Shown: positions 27,514 to 37,195, numbered from the stretch's first letter. The stretch is DNA of 64,000 bases from Streptomyces fagopyri (GCF_009498275.1 NZ_CP045643.1:620001-684000); one strand, 5' to 3'. The notes: generated by a model not told the origin, from the sequence alone. Numbers and translations: made by a program.

Positions 27514-28105
27514 CCCAGCCCAGGGCCGGCCGAGACGGCCGCGTCTCCGAAGGGCCAGGTGGAGCACTGTGCCGGCCCGGCCCCCCACTGACGCCACTGA
27601 GCCCCGAACCCTGGATCGTGGTGAGCGGACGTTCGCGAGGCGGTCCCTCCGGCGGTGCGGTCATCGATCGGCGGCGGGTTCGGCGGGACGCTCTCGGCCC
27701 GCTGTCATCAGCACGCGGTCGGTACGGGCACCGGTCGCCCGCCATCTTCGCGCGCCGTCCGAGGAAGGTGCTCGCGGGGGCTGTCACAACCAGAGACCGG
27801 CTCCGGTCCTTATCCGCGAAACGGCGACGGTCATGCGACGGCCCGCCTCGTGGCAATTCCTTCCGGCCGTCGGCAAGCCCGGTGAAGCCGTCAGCGCGAC
27901 CGCGGCCCATTGCTTCTCGTCCGCACCCGCTCGCTCAAGCCCACGCAGGTCGCCCACTGGACACTGCCCGGCGACCGGACCGCCGTCCGTGCGGCCCGCG
28001 ACCTGACGGCTCGTCAGCTGTTTCTGGATGCGGGGGGCGCGTGTATCGCGGGTGTATCGCACATCGCATACGCCGCCGCAACGGCCCTGCGCCTCCAATG
28101 GGGGC
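27514..28105. other. Gene-free stretch before the VanZ gene
   Basis: 592 bp with no convincing coding frame. Its last 70 bp carry two 9-bp direct repeats described separately. Confidence 0.5.
28041..28060 (+). promoter_or_regulatory. Two direct repeats 11 bp apart upstream of vanZ-like gene
   Basis: GTGTATCGC occurs at 28041-28049 and 28052-28060, one helical turn apart, 46 bp before the VanZ start. OmpR-type response regulators bind such tandem sites, and one is encoded just downstream (28897). A related CGCATACG element follows at 28065, and CCGCATACG recurs before the regulator gene at about 28855. Confidence 0.45.
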
Positions 28106-28828
<723 letters not shown>

Positions 28829-28896
28829 GTGGCGTGTCCGGCGTGCGCACGTCTCCGCATACGTCGGCGATATGGCGTGCTGCTTAGGCTTCGGGC

Positions 28897-29613
28897 ATGC
28901 GCGTACTGATCGTGGAGGACGAGCCCTACCTGGCCGAAGCCGTGCGGGACGGTCTCCGGCTGGAGGCGATCGCCGCCGACATCGCCGGCGACGGCGACTC
29001 CGCCCTGGAACTGCTCAGTGTGAACTCCTACGACCTCGCGGTCCTCGACCGTGACATCCCCGGCCCCTCCGGTGACGACGTGGCCCGGCGCATCGTCGCC
29101 TCCGGCAGCGGCATCCCGATCCTCATGCTGACCGCCGCCGACAGGATCGACGACAAGGCTTCCGGGTTCGGGCTCGGCGCCGACGACTACCTCACCAAAC
29201 CGTTCGATCTGCGGGAGCTCGTCCTGCGGCTGAGGGCGCTCGACCGCAGACGCGCGTACGCCCGGCCTCCGGTCCGCGAGATCGCGGGCCTGCGGCTCGA
29301 CCCCTTCCGCCGGGAGGTCTTCCGCGACGGACGCTACGTCGCGCTCACCCGCAAACAGTTCGCCGTGCTGGACGTCCTCGTCGCCGCCGAGGGCGGGGTC
29401 GTCAGCGCCGAAGAGCTGCTGGCACGGGCCTGGGACGAGAACGCCGACCCCCTCACCAACGCGGTGCGCATCACCGTCTCCGCGCTGCGCAAACGGCTCG
29501 GCGAGCCATGGGTCATCGCCACGGTGCCCGGTGTCGGCTACCGGATCGGCACCGGCACGGGCTCCATCACCCCGGGCAGGGACACCCCGGACCCCGGCGC
29601 CACACATGCGTAG
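28897..29613 (+). CDS. OmpR-family response regulator
   Basis: 238 residues. Receiver with E7-D8 and phospho-acceptor D51 ('LAVLDRDIPGPSGDD'), Lys in 'DDYLTKPFDLREL', and a C-terminal winged helix ('LTRKQFAVLDVLVAAEGGVVSAEELLARAW...VRITVSALRKRLG...IATVPGVGYRI'). No ribosome-binding site is visible before the ATG at 28897, and a possible -10 element lies about 11 bp upstream, so a leaderless transcript is possible. Overlaps the kinase gene by 8 bp. Confidence 0.95.
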   Translation: MRVLIVEDEPYLAEAVRDGLRLEAIAADIAGDGDSALELLSVNSYDLAVLDRDIPGPSGDDVARRIVASGSGIPILMLTAADRIDDKASGFGLGADDYLTKPFDLRELVLRLRALDRRRAYARPPVREIAGLRLDPFRREVFRDGRYVALTRKQFAVLDVLVAAEGGVVSAEELLARAWDENADPLTNAVRITVSALRKRLGEPWVIATVPGVGYRIGTGTGSITPGRDTPDPGATHA

Positions 29614-30685
29614 ACGCCCGGGGCTCAGCGCCCGCCTGAAACTCACCCTCAGCTATGCCGGGTTCCTCGCCGTCGCCGGCGCTCTCCTCATGGCCGTGGT
29701 GTGGGTGTTCCTGCTGCGCTACGTACCCGACAACTCCCGGGGCCTTCTCGGGATCGCGCCCAATCGCTACCTCCTTGTGCGCATGTTCGCCCCCGCCGCG
29801 GCCGTGGCGATGGTCCTCCTGCTCGTGTTCGGGCTCGTCGGCGGGTGGATCCTCGCCGGCCGGATGCTCGCGCCGCTCACCCAGATCACGCATGCGGCAC
29901 GGATGGCCGGCAGCGGGTCGCTGTCCCACCGGATCCGCATGAAGGGCCGCAAGGACGAATTCCGTGAACTCGCCGACACCTTCGACCTGATGCTCGAACA
30001 ACTCGATTCCCACGTCGCCGGACAGCGGAGGTTCGCCGCGAACGCCTCCCATGAACTGCGTACCCCACTGGCGATCTCGCGGACGCTCCTCGACGTCGCC
30101 CGCAAGGACCCCACACGGGACCGGGGTGAACTCATCGAGCGCCTGCACGCCGTCAATACGCGGGCGATCGACCTCATCGAGGCCCTCCTGCTGCTCGGTC
30201 GCGGCGACCGCGGATCCTTCACCCGGAAGAGCGTCGACCTCTCCCTCGTCGCCGAGGAAGCCGGCGAGACGCTGCTTCCCCTCGCCGAACAGCGCCGCGT
30301 CGCGCTCGACGTCACCGGCGAGACGGCCCGGACCAGCGGCTCCGTGGAGCTCCTCCAGCAGATGGTGACGAACCTCGTCCAGAACGCCGTCGTCCACAAC
30401 CTCCCCGCCGGCGGCACCGTGACGGTCCACACCGAGGCGCGCGGCGACACGAGCGTGCTGCGGGTCGAGAACACCGGCCGTCGGCTCCCACCGGAACTGG
30501 TACCGACCCTCACCGAACCCTTCCAGCGCGGAACGGAACGCGTACGCACGGACGAGCACGCCGGCGTCGGCCTCGGCCTGGCCATCGTGCACAGCATCGT
30601 CCGCGCCCATGGCGGAACCCTCGACCTCGCCGCTCGCTCCGCCGGCGGTCTCCTCGTCACGGTCCGGCTTCCCGCCAGGCCGTAG
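29606..30685 (+). CDS. Sensor histidine kinase (EnvZ/PhoR type)
   Basis: 359 residues. Two membrane helices (about residues 14-37 and 62-84) flank a very short extracytoplasmic loop of ~25 residues. A HAMP domain (85-138) and HisKA with H149 ('FAANASHELRTPLAISRTLL') follow, then HATPase ('NLVQNAVVHN', 'GVGLGLAIVHSIVRAHGG'). The short loop suggests sensing within the membrane, as in antibiotic-sensing kinases. Pairs with the overlapping response regulator; VanZ upstream is the likely target. Confidence 0.95.
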   Translation: MRRRPGLSARLKLTLSYAGFLAVAGALLMAVVWVFLLRYVPDNSRGLLGIAPNRYLLVRMFAPAAAVAMVLLLVFGLVGGWILAGRMLAPLTQITHAARMAGSGSLSHRIRMKGRKDEFRELADTFDLMLEQLDSHVAGQRRFAANASHELRTPLAISRTLLDVARKDPTRDRGELIERLHAVNTRAIDLIEALLLLGRGDRGSFTRKSVDLSLVAEEAGETLLPLAEQRRVALDVTGETARTSGSVELLQQMVTNLVQNAVVHNLPAGGTVTVHTEARGDTSVLRVENTGRRLPPELVPTLTEPFQRGTERVRTDEHAGVGLGLAIVHSIVRAHGGTLDLAARSAGGLLVTVRLPARP

Positions 30686-30864
30686 ACATCGTCTCCGGGC
30701 AACCGTGCGGCGAGATTGCCCTCTGCCGTGCCCAGCGCGCCACGAGGCGCTCGAACCGGTGTACCGGCTCGAAACTCCGTCGCCTGGGCATGACTTCTCA
30801 GGGCGATGGCCTGACCGGTGCTGTGACCGGAACGGTTCACCGCCTCGCGGTGTCCGGCACGGCG

Positions 30865-31806
30865 CTAGCCGATGACACGGATCGGCCGGCCGGCTCGGAA
30901 CGCGGCGATGTCCTCCACGGCGTCGCGGTAGAAGACCTCGTACAGTTCGCGGGTCACGTAGCCGATGTGCGGGGTCAGCACGGTGTTCGTCAGCGTACGG
31001 AGCGGGTGGTCAGGAGGCAGCGGCTCGGTGTCGTAGACGTCGAGTGCGGCGCATCTGATCGCCTCGCGCCGCAGGGCGTCCAGGAGCGCGTCCTGGTCGA
31101 CGAGCGGGCCACGCGAGGTGTTCACCAGGATCGCGGACGGCTTCATCGCGGCGAGCTCGGCGCTGCCGACCAGCCCGCGGGTGCGAGGGCTGAGCACCAG
31201 GTGCACCGACAACACGTCCGCGCCGGCGAAAAGCTCTTCTTTGGTGACTGCCCTCACCCCGTGCTCGGCCGCACGTCCGGGCGTGAGGTTCTCGCTCCAG
31301 GCGATGGTGTCCATGCCGAAGGCCTGGCCGATCCTCGCCACCCGGCTGCCCAGGTTTCCCAGTCCGAGGAGGCCGAGAGTCTTTCCGCGGACCTCGGTGC
31401 CGACCGTGCGCTGCCAGCCCCCGTCCCGCATCGATCGTTCTTCCACCGGCAGGTTGCGTGCGGCGGCGAGGATCAGCGCCCAGGTGAGTTCGACCGTGGG
31501 CTCGGGGTAGTAGCCGGTTCCACAGACGACGACGCCCTGCCGGGCGGCGGCCATCAGGTCGATCGCGGCGTTGCGTGGCCCGGTGGTGACCAGCAGTTTG
31601 AGATCGGGCAGCCGGCCCAGAACATCGGCGGTGAACCAGGTGCGTTCACGCATCGCGACGATCGCCTCGAACCCGGCGAGCCCGCGAACCAACTCCTCGA
31701 CGTCCGGGATGTAACGGTTGAACACCTCCACCTCGGCGTTCAGACCGCTCCAGTCGGCACAGTCGAGAGCCACGTTCTGGTAGTCGTCAAGCACCGCGAT
31801 CTTCAT
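30865..31806 (-). CDS. D-isomer-specific 2-hydroxyacid dehydrogenase
   Basis: 313 residues. NAD-binding motif 'LGLLGLGNLGSRVARIGQAFGM' about residue 150, catalytic Arg in 'NTSRGPLVDQ', Glu in 'DVYDTEPLPPDHP' and His in 'LTPHIGYVT'. It reduces a 2-keto acid to the D-2-hydroxy acid or the reverse; substrate unknown. ATG at 31806. Converges on the histidine kinase gene with 179 bp between. Confidence 0.94.
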   Translation of the reverse strand: MKIAVLDDYQNVALDCADWSGLNAEVEVFNRYIPDVEELVRGLAGFEAIVAMRERTWFTADVLGRLPDLKLLVTTGPRNAAIDLMAAARQGVVVCGTGYYPEPTVELTWALILAAARNLPVEERSMRDGGWQRTVGTEVRGKTLGLLGLGNLGSRVARIGQAFGMDTIAWSENLTPGRAAEHGVRAVTKEELFAGADVLSVHLVLSPRTRGLVGSAELAAMKPSAILVNTSRGPLVDQDALLDALRREAIRCAALDVYDTEPLPPDHPLRTLTNTVLTPHIGYVTRELYEVFYRDAVEDIAAFRAGRPIRVIG

Positions 31807-31942
31807 GAAAGCGATGGTAGGGGCTGGACCGACGCCGGTGCGGCCCGGCACGACCGGCCATCCGGTGCCCCACGGGGCACCGCCGGCCGTCCACGAACCC
31901 CTCGGGGAAAGCTCGGTCCGTCCACGAACCCATCGGGAGGAT

Positions 31943-32602
31943 TCAGTAACGCATCAGCTCGTGCTGCCATTCGGTCTCGGGCTGGTTGTGCAGTTCGAGG
32001 TATGCCTGGGCCAGTACCGCCGGGTCGAAGCGCGTCTCCCCGCCGCCGATCTCGTCGGTGATCGTGACGCTGGTCGCGTGCACACCCGTGCCCGCCAACT
32101 GGTCGTGCAGTACCTGTACGTACGCACGCAGCGCGGCCTTGCCGACGGACAGGGACGCGAAGTCCTTGGAGGGGTGCAGCGCGTAGCCGCCTCCGGTGAA
32201 CAGAAGGCTCCCGCGGCCGTCGCGCAGCTCGGGCAGGACGGCCTCGGCCGCGACCCTGGCACCCAGGACATTCATGGCCGTGACCCGGGCCCAGTCCTGG
32301 TCGTCACCACCGGTCGGCGAGTCCCTGCGGAGCACCCCGACGTTGTACACGAGCACATCGGGGGCGCCCAGTTCGGTGATCGCGGAGTGGAGCGCGGCGC
32401 GCAGGTTGCCGGGGTCACCGGCATCCGTGGCGTAACCGCGGACGTCATGTCCGGCGGCGGCCAGCTCGCCGGCGTAGGAGTCGAGCCTCGCCCTGTCGCG
32501 GGCGAGCAGGGCGACCGGGTGTCCGGCATCGGCGAAGGTGCGGGCAAGCGCGAGGCCGAGGCCAGGTCCGACGCCGACGATCACTGCGGTTCCGAGGGCC
32601 AT
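31943..32602 (-). CDS. SDR-family protein with altered active site
   Basis: 219 residues. Rossmann fold with 'GVGPGLGLALARTFADAGHPVALLAR' at the start and the structural motif changed from NNAG to 'VYNVGVL'. Where the catalytic Tyr-x-x-x-Lys is expected, 'FASLSVGKAALRAYV' has the Lys but no Tyr. It probably belongs to the branch of SDRs that bind NAD(P) without classical catalysis, or that use another acid. ATG at 32602 with an AGGA site. Divergent from the MmyB-like regulator at 33143, which likely controls it. Confidence 0.88.
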   Translation of the reverse strand: MALGTAVIVGVGPGLGLALARTFADAGHPVALLARDRARLDSYAGELAAAGHDVRGYATDAGDPGNLRAALHSAITELGAPDVLVYNVGVLRRDSPTGGDDQDWARVTAMNVLGARVAAEAVLPELRDGRGSLLFTGGGYALHPSKDFASLSVGKAALRAYVQVLHDQLAGTGVHATSVTITDEIGGGETRFDPAVLAQAYLELHNQPETEWQHELMRY

Positions 32603-33142
32603 GACGGTCCTTTCTTCGATGGGAGGGGGAGTCATGCCATGGGTCATCTTTCGACCTGCTGTCCAGGTGTTGGGGGTGGTGGTCACCCTGGGTGTCCCTC
32701 TCGTCACCGGCTACCCGTGCCGGTACGACGCCGGTGTCGGTGAGCGCTCGACCGGTACGGCCCGTCGACGACTCCGCCGTACCGGTCCTCGCGGGTCGAG
32801 TCACCCGCGGCCGGCGTCGACGGCTGCCCGGCCTCCGTGGTCGTCCTGAGCACGGCCGCCGTCACGGCGAGGTTCGGTGCCGCGGGCCGCCGGCGACGGA
32901 CGAGCAGGAACGCGGGGACGAGCAGGCGCCGGTTCAGTCAGTGGCCGGGCGGCGACGTGAGGAATGCCCGGCCGCGCGGCCGGTCCCTGTCAGGGTGACG
33001 AGCCGGGGCCGCATCACCGGGAGCTGTTCTTGCTGGTCATGGCGTCGAGTCAAGCAGCATGACCGGCGGTGTGGCAGGACACGTCGAAGGGGGTACTGCC
33101 GAGCCCTCCATAACCGTCTCACCCGCGCCTACCGTGGAGGAC
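32603..33142. other. Divergent intergenic region, no gene seen
   Basis: 540 bp between the SDR gene and the MmyB-like regulator gene, longer than usual for such pairs. It must contain both promoters; I see no clear operator repeat. Confidence 0.5.
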
Positions 33143-34045
33143 ATGGACCATCGCCGGCAGATTCAGGAGTTCCTGGTCTCCCGCCGGGCACGGATCAGCC
33201 CCCAGTCGGTCGGACTGCCCGTGGCCGGCCGCAAGCGGCGGGTGCCCGGGCTGCGGCGCGAGGAGGTCGCGGCCCTGGCCGGGCTGAGCATCGACTACTA
33301 CATCCGGCTGGAGCGCGGAGCGCTCACCAACGCCTCCGACAGCGTCCTGCGGGCCATTTCCGGTGCGCTGCGACTCGACGCCGCCGAGCAGGCGTATCTG
33401 CTCGACCTCACCCGCGCCGACAGACCGTCCGCCGCGTCCCGGTCCCGCCGCACCTCGCCGGAGGCGATCGCGCCGCAATTGCAGACGGTCCTCGACGCCC
33501 TCGTCGGCGTCCCCGCCCTGGTCCGCACCCCCACCCTCGACATGATCGCGGCCAATCCCCTCGGGCGTGCCCTGTACAGCGTGCTCTACACCGACACGCG
33601 CACGGCGCCGAACCTCGCCCGGTTCACGTTCCTCACTCCCCGCGCCCACGAGTTCTGGCGCGACTGGGACCAGGTCGCCGACGACCTCACCGCCCAACTA
33701 CGCGCCGCCGCCAACCCCTTGGACCGCGCACTCACCGACCTCGTCGGCGAGCTGTCCACCCGCAGCGACACCTTCCGCGAGCTGTGGGCCCGCCACGACG
33801 TGCGCGCCCACGGCCGAGGGACGAAACGCTTCCAGCACCCCGTCGTGGGCGCACTGGAACTGCGCTACGACCTCCTCCGACCGGCCGCCGAACCCGGCCT
33901 GACGATGATCACCTACAGTGCCGAACCGGGAACGCCCTCGCACGACAGCCTCGCTCTCCTCGCTTCCTGGGCCGCCGGCCAACAGAGCGACGGCGACGAG
34001 CGGAACCAGCCCGCTCCCTCACACCAGGATGGATGGCGTACCTGA
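33143..34045 (+). CDS. MmyB-like XRE-family transcriptional regulator
   Basis: 300 residues. N-terminal XRE helix-turn-helix with the MmyB lead-in 'FLVSRRARISPQSVGLPV..RRRVPGLRREEVAALAGLSIDYYIRLERG', then the C-terminal MmyB ligand-binding domain ('PTLDMIAANPLGRALY', 'FWRDWDQVADDLTAQLR', 'ELWARHDVRAHGRGTKRFQHPVVGALEL'). Such proteins commonly repress a divergent SDR gene in Streptomyces, which matches here. ATG at 33143 with GGAGG fixes the start. Confidence 0.94.
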   Translation: MDHRRQIQEFLVSRRARISPQSVGLPVAGRKRRVPGLRREEVAALAGLSIDYYIRLERGALTNASDSVLRAISGALRLDAAEQAYLLDLTRADRPSAASRSRRTSPEAIAPQLQTVLDALVGVPALVRTPTLDMIAANPLGRALYSVLYTDTRTAPNLARFTFLTPRAHEFWRDWDQVADDLTAQLRAAANPLDRALTDLVGELSTRSDTFRELWARHDVRAHGRGTKRFQHPVVGALELRYDLLRPAAEPGLTMITYSAEPGTPSHDSLALLASWAAGQQSDGDERNQPAPSHQDGWRT

Positions 34046-34229
34046 GCCGGGCCGGATCTCGGCGATCGCTTGGTGCGGGCCGACCTCGGACGCCCTGGCA
34101 GGGCGACACCCGCGACAACCCCTCGGCGGCCGGCCGCCCCCGGCTCCGCGACGCGCCCCTGGACGAGGTGGTCGCCCAATTGGTCGGGTGGCCAAGGAAG
34201 TTCCGCCCCGACCTCGTGCCGATCCACGG

Positions 34230-34516
34230 CGCCCTCGCCGGCGGGGGCGGTGTTCTTCGGGCCAGGGAGGGCGATGTGGACGAACAGCACACCCATGACG
34301 GCGACGCCCGCCCACATCGCCTGCCGCCATCCGTCGACGAAGGACTGCTGGGCGGTGTGGACCGGGTCCGGTGCGCGGGAGCCCGCGCCGTCCGCGGCCT
34401 CGACAGCGTTGGCGACGCCTTCGCGCGCGGTGTCCGCGGTCCCCCGCGGGATGCCGTGCAGCCTGTCGTCGACGGCGTCGCGGTAGCCGGCGCTGGTTCG
34501 TCCGGTTCGTGCTCAT
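34230..34516 (-). pseudogene. Remnant of an MFS (DHA2/EmrB-QacA-type) drug exporter
   Basis: A good start (ATG at 34516 with GAGAGGA) begins 'MSTNRTN'. From 34494, one frame off, the sequence reads like the last periplasmic loop and final helix of a DHA2-type exporter: 'SAGYRDAVDDRLHGIP..TADTAREGVANAVEAAD', then 'QQSFVDGWRQAMWAGVAVMGVLFVHIALPGPKN'. Thirteen of the expected 14 helices are missing. The simplest reading is a large internal deletion that joined the first few codons to the tail out of frame. Confidence 0.65.
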
Positions 34517-35091
34517 GGGTTCCTCTCGAACGGGCATGTGGGGTGGCGCCGGAGCATGGCCGGTCGCCGGGTGAAGGGGTTGGCTCCGCCCCGCCACCGG
34601 ACGCGTCGTTCGACGTGGTCACGCGGTGGTCGGGCTCGATGGGGTGGGGCGTGGGCCGGCGAAGGCCCGTGTGTCGGAGCGTGGTGGTATCGCCCGCGCC
34701 AGGGCGAAGGCGTGCGCGACGTCGGGGTCGCCGTCCGCGGTGCCATGGACGGCGTTGCCGTGGAATCCGGTCGGGGCTCCAGCCGCGCGAGCACCGGCCC
34801 GGGTGATCGGTCCGTGCCGTTGCCGGTCCCCCGCACTCCCGCCACGTCGGCGGTGCCGGGATGCCGGTAGGCGCAGCCGCGGCCGATGGTGCCGGGCGTG
34901 TCCTCCATCGACGGCTTCAGGCCGTCGAGGCCATCGGTGCGCGACCGCGTCGGGGCGGCGACCTCCAGGACGCGGCGGGCCACGAAGGCGCCGTCACCGG
35001 CATGTCCTCTCTTCGCCCGAACGTGGCACCAGCTGTTCCGGATCACCACGAGGACCACCCCGTATTGCACCTAGGGCATAAGATGTTGCCT
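34517..35091. other. Stretch without recognisable gene
   Basis: 575 bp between the MFS remnant and the XRE-cupin gene. Frames are open because of the high GC, but none shows a family pattern. The last 25 bp contain the imperfect palindrome noted next. Confidence 0.5.
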
Positions 35092-35093
35092 AT
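35071..35093 (+). promoter_or_regulatory. Imperfect palindrome over the XRE-cupin start
   Basis: CTAGGGCATAAGATGTTGCC, running on into TATG, has dyad symmetry (TAGGGCAT against ATGTTGCCTA) immediately upstream of and overlapping the start of the XRE gene. It is a candidate autoregulatory operator. Confidence 0.35.
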
Positions 35094-35730
35094 GACGCAA
35101 GATGATGGAGAGCTGGACAGCCTCGTACGCAGACGGATCCGGGCTCTGCGGGTGGCACAGGGTTGGTCGCTGGAGGAACTGGCCACCCGGGCCAAGGTCA
35201 GCCAGTCCACGCTCTCGCGCATCGAGAACGGTCAGCGCCGCCTCGCACTGGATCAGCTCGTCACCCTCGCTCGCGCCCTGGACACGTCCCTGGACCAGCT
35301 GGTGGAGACCGCCTCCGACGATGTCGTCACCAGCCCGGTGATCGACGGGGCTCACGGCCTGATGCGCTGGCCCGTCAAGGGCGACCCGGGCATGAGCGTC
35401 GTACGCCAGCGCATGACCGAGCCGCCGCCGGACAATCCCGCGCGCCTGCGCGCTCATCCCGGCCGGGAATGGCTCGTCGTCCTGTCCGGCACCGCGATCC
35501 TGCTGCTGGGCCACCGCCGCTTCCGGATCGAGACCAACCAGGCCGCCGAGTTCCCCACCATGCTCCCGCACGCCATCGGAACCGAGACGGGCCCCTGCGA
35601 GATCCTGGGCATCTTCGACCGCGACGCCCGCCGCGGCCACCAACGCGACCCCATCGGCAAGGGTGCCGGCGGAGACTCCGAGACCACGAACCAGACATCG
35701 TCTCGCGGGAGTGACATCCCGCCGAGGTAG
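35092..35730 (+). CDS. XRE-family regulator with C-terminal cupin sensor domain
   Basis: 212 residues. XRE helix-turn-helix at residues ~9-65 ('IRALRVAQGWSLEELATRAKVSQSTLSRIENGQRRLALDQLVTLARAL') followed by a cupin_2 domain (about 105-185, 'HPGREWLVVLSGTAILLLGHRRFRIE...FPTMLPHAIG'). Regulators of this build often sense amino acids or polyamines. Start taken at ATG 35092; an in-frame ATG lies 9 bp upstream. The methyltransferase gene follows on the same strand after 93 bp. Confidence 0.93.
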   Translation: MTQDDGELDSLVRRRIRALRVAQGWSLEELATRAKVSQSTLSRIENGQRRLALDQLVTLARALDTSLDQLVETASDDVVTSPVIDGAHGLMRWPVKGDPGMSVVRQRMTEPPPDNPARLRAHPGREWLVVLSGTAILLLGHRRFRIETNQAAEFPTMLPHAIGTETGPCEILGIFDRDARRGHQRDPIGKGAGGDSETTNQTSSRGSDIPPR

Positions 35731-35823
35731 TCATGTTGCGTACCGAGCCCCTCAGTGAGGCATCTCTTTGCGCTTTCGGCAACCTTTCATGCCCAGTACG
35801 CATATTCTCCCTACTGTGGATCC

Positions 35824-36687
35824 ATGAGCCACACACACCCGCACGCCTCCCCTCACGGCCGCCGGCACGTCGCCGACTCCGACAGCCAGACCGAGATCCT
35901 CGACCTGGACGCGGAGGTTCTCGCCGAGCACATCGCCGCCATCACCGCATGGCTGCCCATCACGTCGGCTCCTGGTCGCATCGTGGACCTGGGCTGCGGG
36001 ACAGGCACCGGCACTTTCGCGCTCCTCGACCGCTTCCCCGACGCGGACGTCACCGCCGTCGACTCCTCAGCCGAACACCTTCACCGCCTGCGGGAGAGGG
36101 CGCGCACCGAGGGAGTGCAGGACCGCGTGCGTACCGTGCGGGCCGACCTCGGCGCCGCGAACTGGCCGGACCTCGGCTCACCCGACCTCGTATGGGCCTC
36201 GGCCTCGATGCACCACATGGCGGACCCCGGCAGTGCGCTGCGCAAGGTCTACGACACGCTCGCACCGGGCGGACTGTTCGCCGTCGTCGAGCTGGCCGGC
36301 TTCCCCCGCTTCCTGCCCGAGAACGCCCCGGAAGACCGGCCCGGTCTGGAAGAACGCTGCCATGAGGCGAGCGATCGTTTTCACGCCGAGCACGTGTCCC
36401 ACCGCGGCGCCGACTGGGGCGCCTTGCTGACCGCCGCCGGATTCGCGATCGAGGGCGAGCGCACCGTCTCCGTGCATATCGAGGGCGCGGGCAGCGAGGC
36501 GGTCGGCCGTTACGCGTCGGCCACCCTGCGGCGCCTGCGCGGCAGCGTGGCCGACGCGCTGTCCGCCGAAGACCTGGCCTCGCTCGACCAACTGCTCGAC
36601 GTCGACGGCCCGCACAGCGTCCTGCGCCGCGACGACCTGGTGGTGCGCACCGAACGCGACGTCTGGGCGGCGCGCGCCAAGGCCTGA
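35824..36687 (+). CDS. Class I SAM-dependent methyltransferase (Methyltransf_11/25 type)
   Basis: 287 residues. Motif I 'IVDLGCGTGTGTFALLDRFPDADVTAVDSS' around residues 58-87, motif II 'PDLVWASASMHHMADPGSALRKVYDTLAPGGLFAVVEL', and a His-rich N-terminus ('MSHTHPHASPHGRRH') that might bind metal. It resembles methyltransferases commonly found next to XRE-cupin regulators. No clear ribosome-binding site before ATG 35824. Substrate unknown. Confidence 0.93.
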   Translation: MSHTHPHASPHGRRHVADSDSQTEILDLDAEVLAEHIAAITAWLPITSAPGRIVDLGCGTGTGTFALLDRFPDADVTAVDSSAEHLHRLRERARTEGVQDRVRTVRADLGAANWPDLGSPDLVWASASMHHMADPGSALRKVYDTLAPGGLFAVVELAGFPRFLPENAPEDRPGLEERCHEASDRFHAEHVSHRGADWGALLTAAGFAIEGERTVSVHIEGAGSEAVGRYASATLRRLRGSVADALSAEDLASLDQLLDVDGPHSVLRRDDLVVRTERDVWAARAKA

Positions 36688-36746
36688 ACCGGAAGCCCGC
36701 CCGGACCCGGGCCCGGGGGATCGCCGCCGCGTTGTTCAGCGGCAGT

Positions 36747-36770
36747 CCAGCAGACCAGCAGACCAGCAGA
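36747..36770. repeat. (CCAGCAGA)3 octamer tandem repeat
   Basis: Three perfect copies of CCAGCAGA, 22 bp before a second, different octamer array. Non-coding. Confidence 0.85.
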
Positions 36771-36792
36771 CAGCCCGAACGGCGGGCGGGCG

Positions 36793-36844
36793 GGCGGGCA
36801 GGCGGGCAGGCGGGCAGGCGGGCAGGCGGGCAGGCGGGCAGGCA
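36793..36844. repeat. (GGCGGGCA)6.5 octamer tandem repeat
   Basis: Six perfect copies of GGCGGGCA plus a half copy, preceded by a GGCG tetranucleotide run from 36781. As an 8-bp unit it would shift frames, consistent with a non-coding location. Not a CRISPR: there are no spacers. Confidence 0.9.
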
Positions 36845-36925
36845 ACGGCGAACCCTCTTGCCGCGAACGGCGCGCCCACAGACTGCGAAGCCCGACGCCA
36901 GGGAACGGCGGAGGAAGATCGCGAG

Positions 36926-36966
36926 CGCCTCCGGCAAGGCCGAGAAACGCGGCTTTGCCGGAGGCG
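36926..36966. terminator. Long GC-rich hairpin, probable terminator
   Basis: A 17-bp stem (36926-36942 with 36950-36966, one G-U-type position) closes the 7-nt loop AGAAACG. It lies 240 bp downstream of the methyltransferase stop and 980 bp upstream of the cluster regulator, so it may insulate the cluster from upstream transcription. No U-run follows. Confidence 0.55.
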
Positions 36967-37183
36967 GGGACGGAGCCCTTGGGACCGGCGGTCGCACCGC
37001 ATCCGACGCGCTCGTACGGGACGGAAAGCGCACCCGTCCCGACGCCGGACAACAGTGGACTCAGCAGCGATCTCAGGGTGACACGACGATCGTGGCGCCG
37101 GCCCCCACGCGCAACAGAAGCGTGCCCCTACCACACGATCCACTCGCAGGAGAACAACCTGGCCGGGCTTCGGTCGACATTCT

Positions 37184-37195
37184 TGGAACGTTCCA
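37184..37195. promoter_or_regulatory. Perfect 12-bp palindrome TGGAACGTTCCA
   Basis: It lies in the least GC-rich part of this intergenic region, 750 bp upstream of the SARP gene. Candidate operator; the binding protein is unknown. Confidence 0.35.

Noticed and set aside
30752..30771. Terminator between the histidine kinase and 2-hydroxyacid dehydrogenase genes
   Set aside because: The palindrome CGAACCGGTGTACCGGCTCG has a mismatch and a short stem without a T-run; too weak to list as a feature.
36747..36844. Possible CRISPR array
   Set aside because: The units are 8 bp, directly adjacent and without spacers; no cas gene is near. They are simple tandem repeats.
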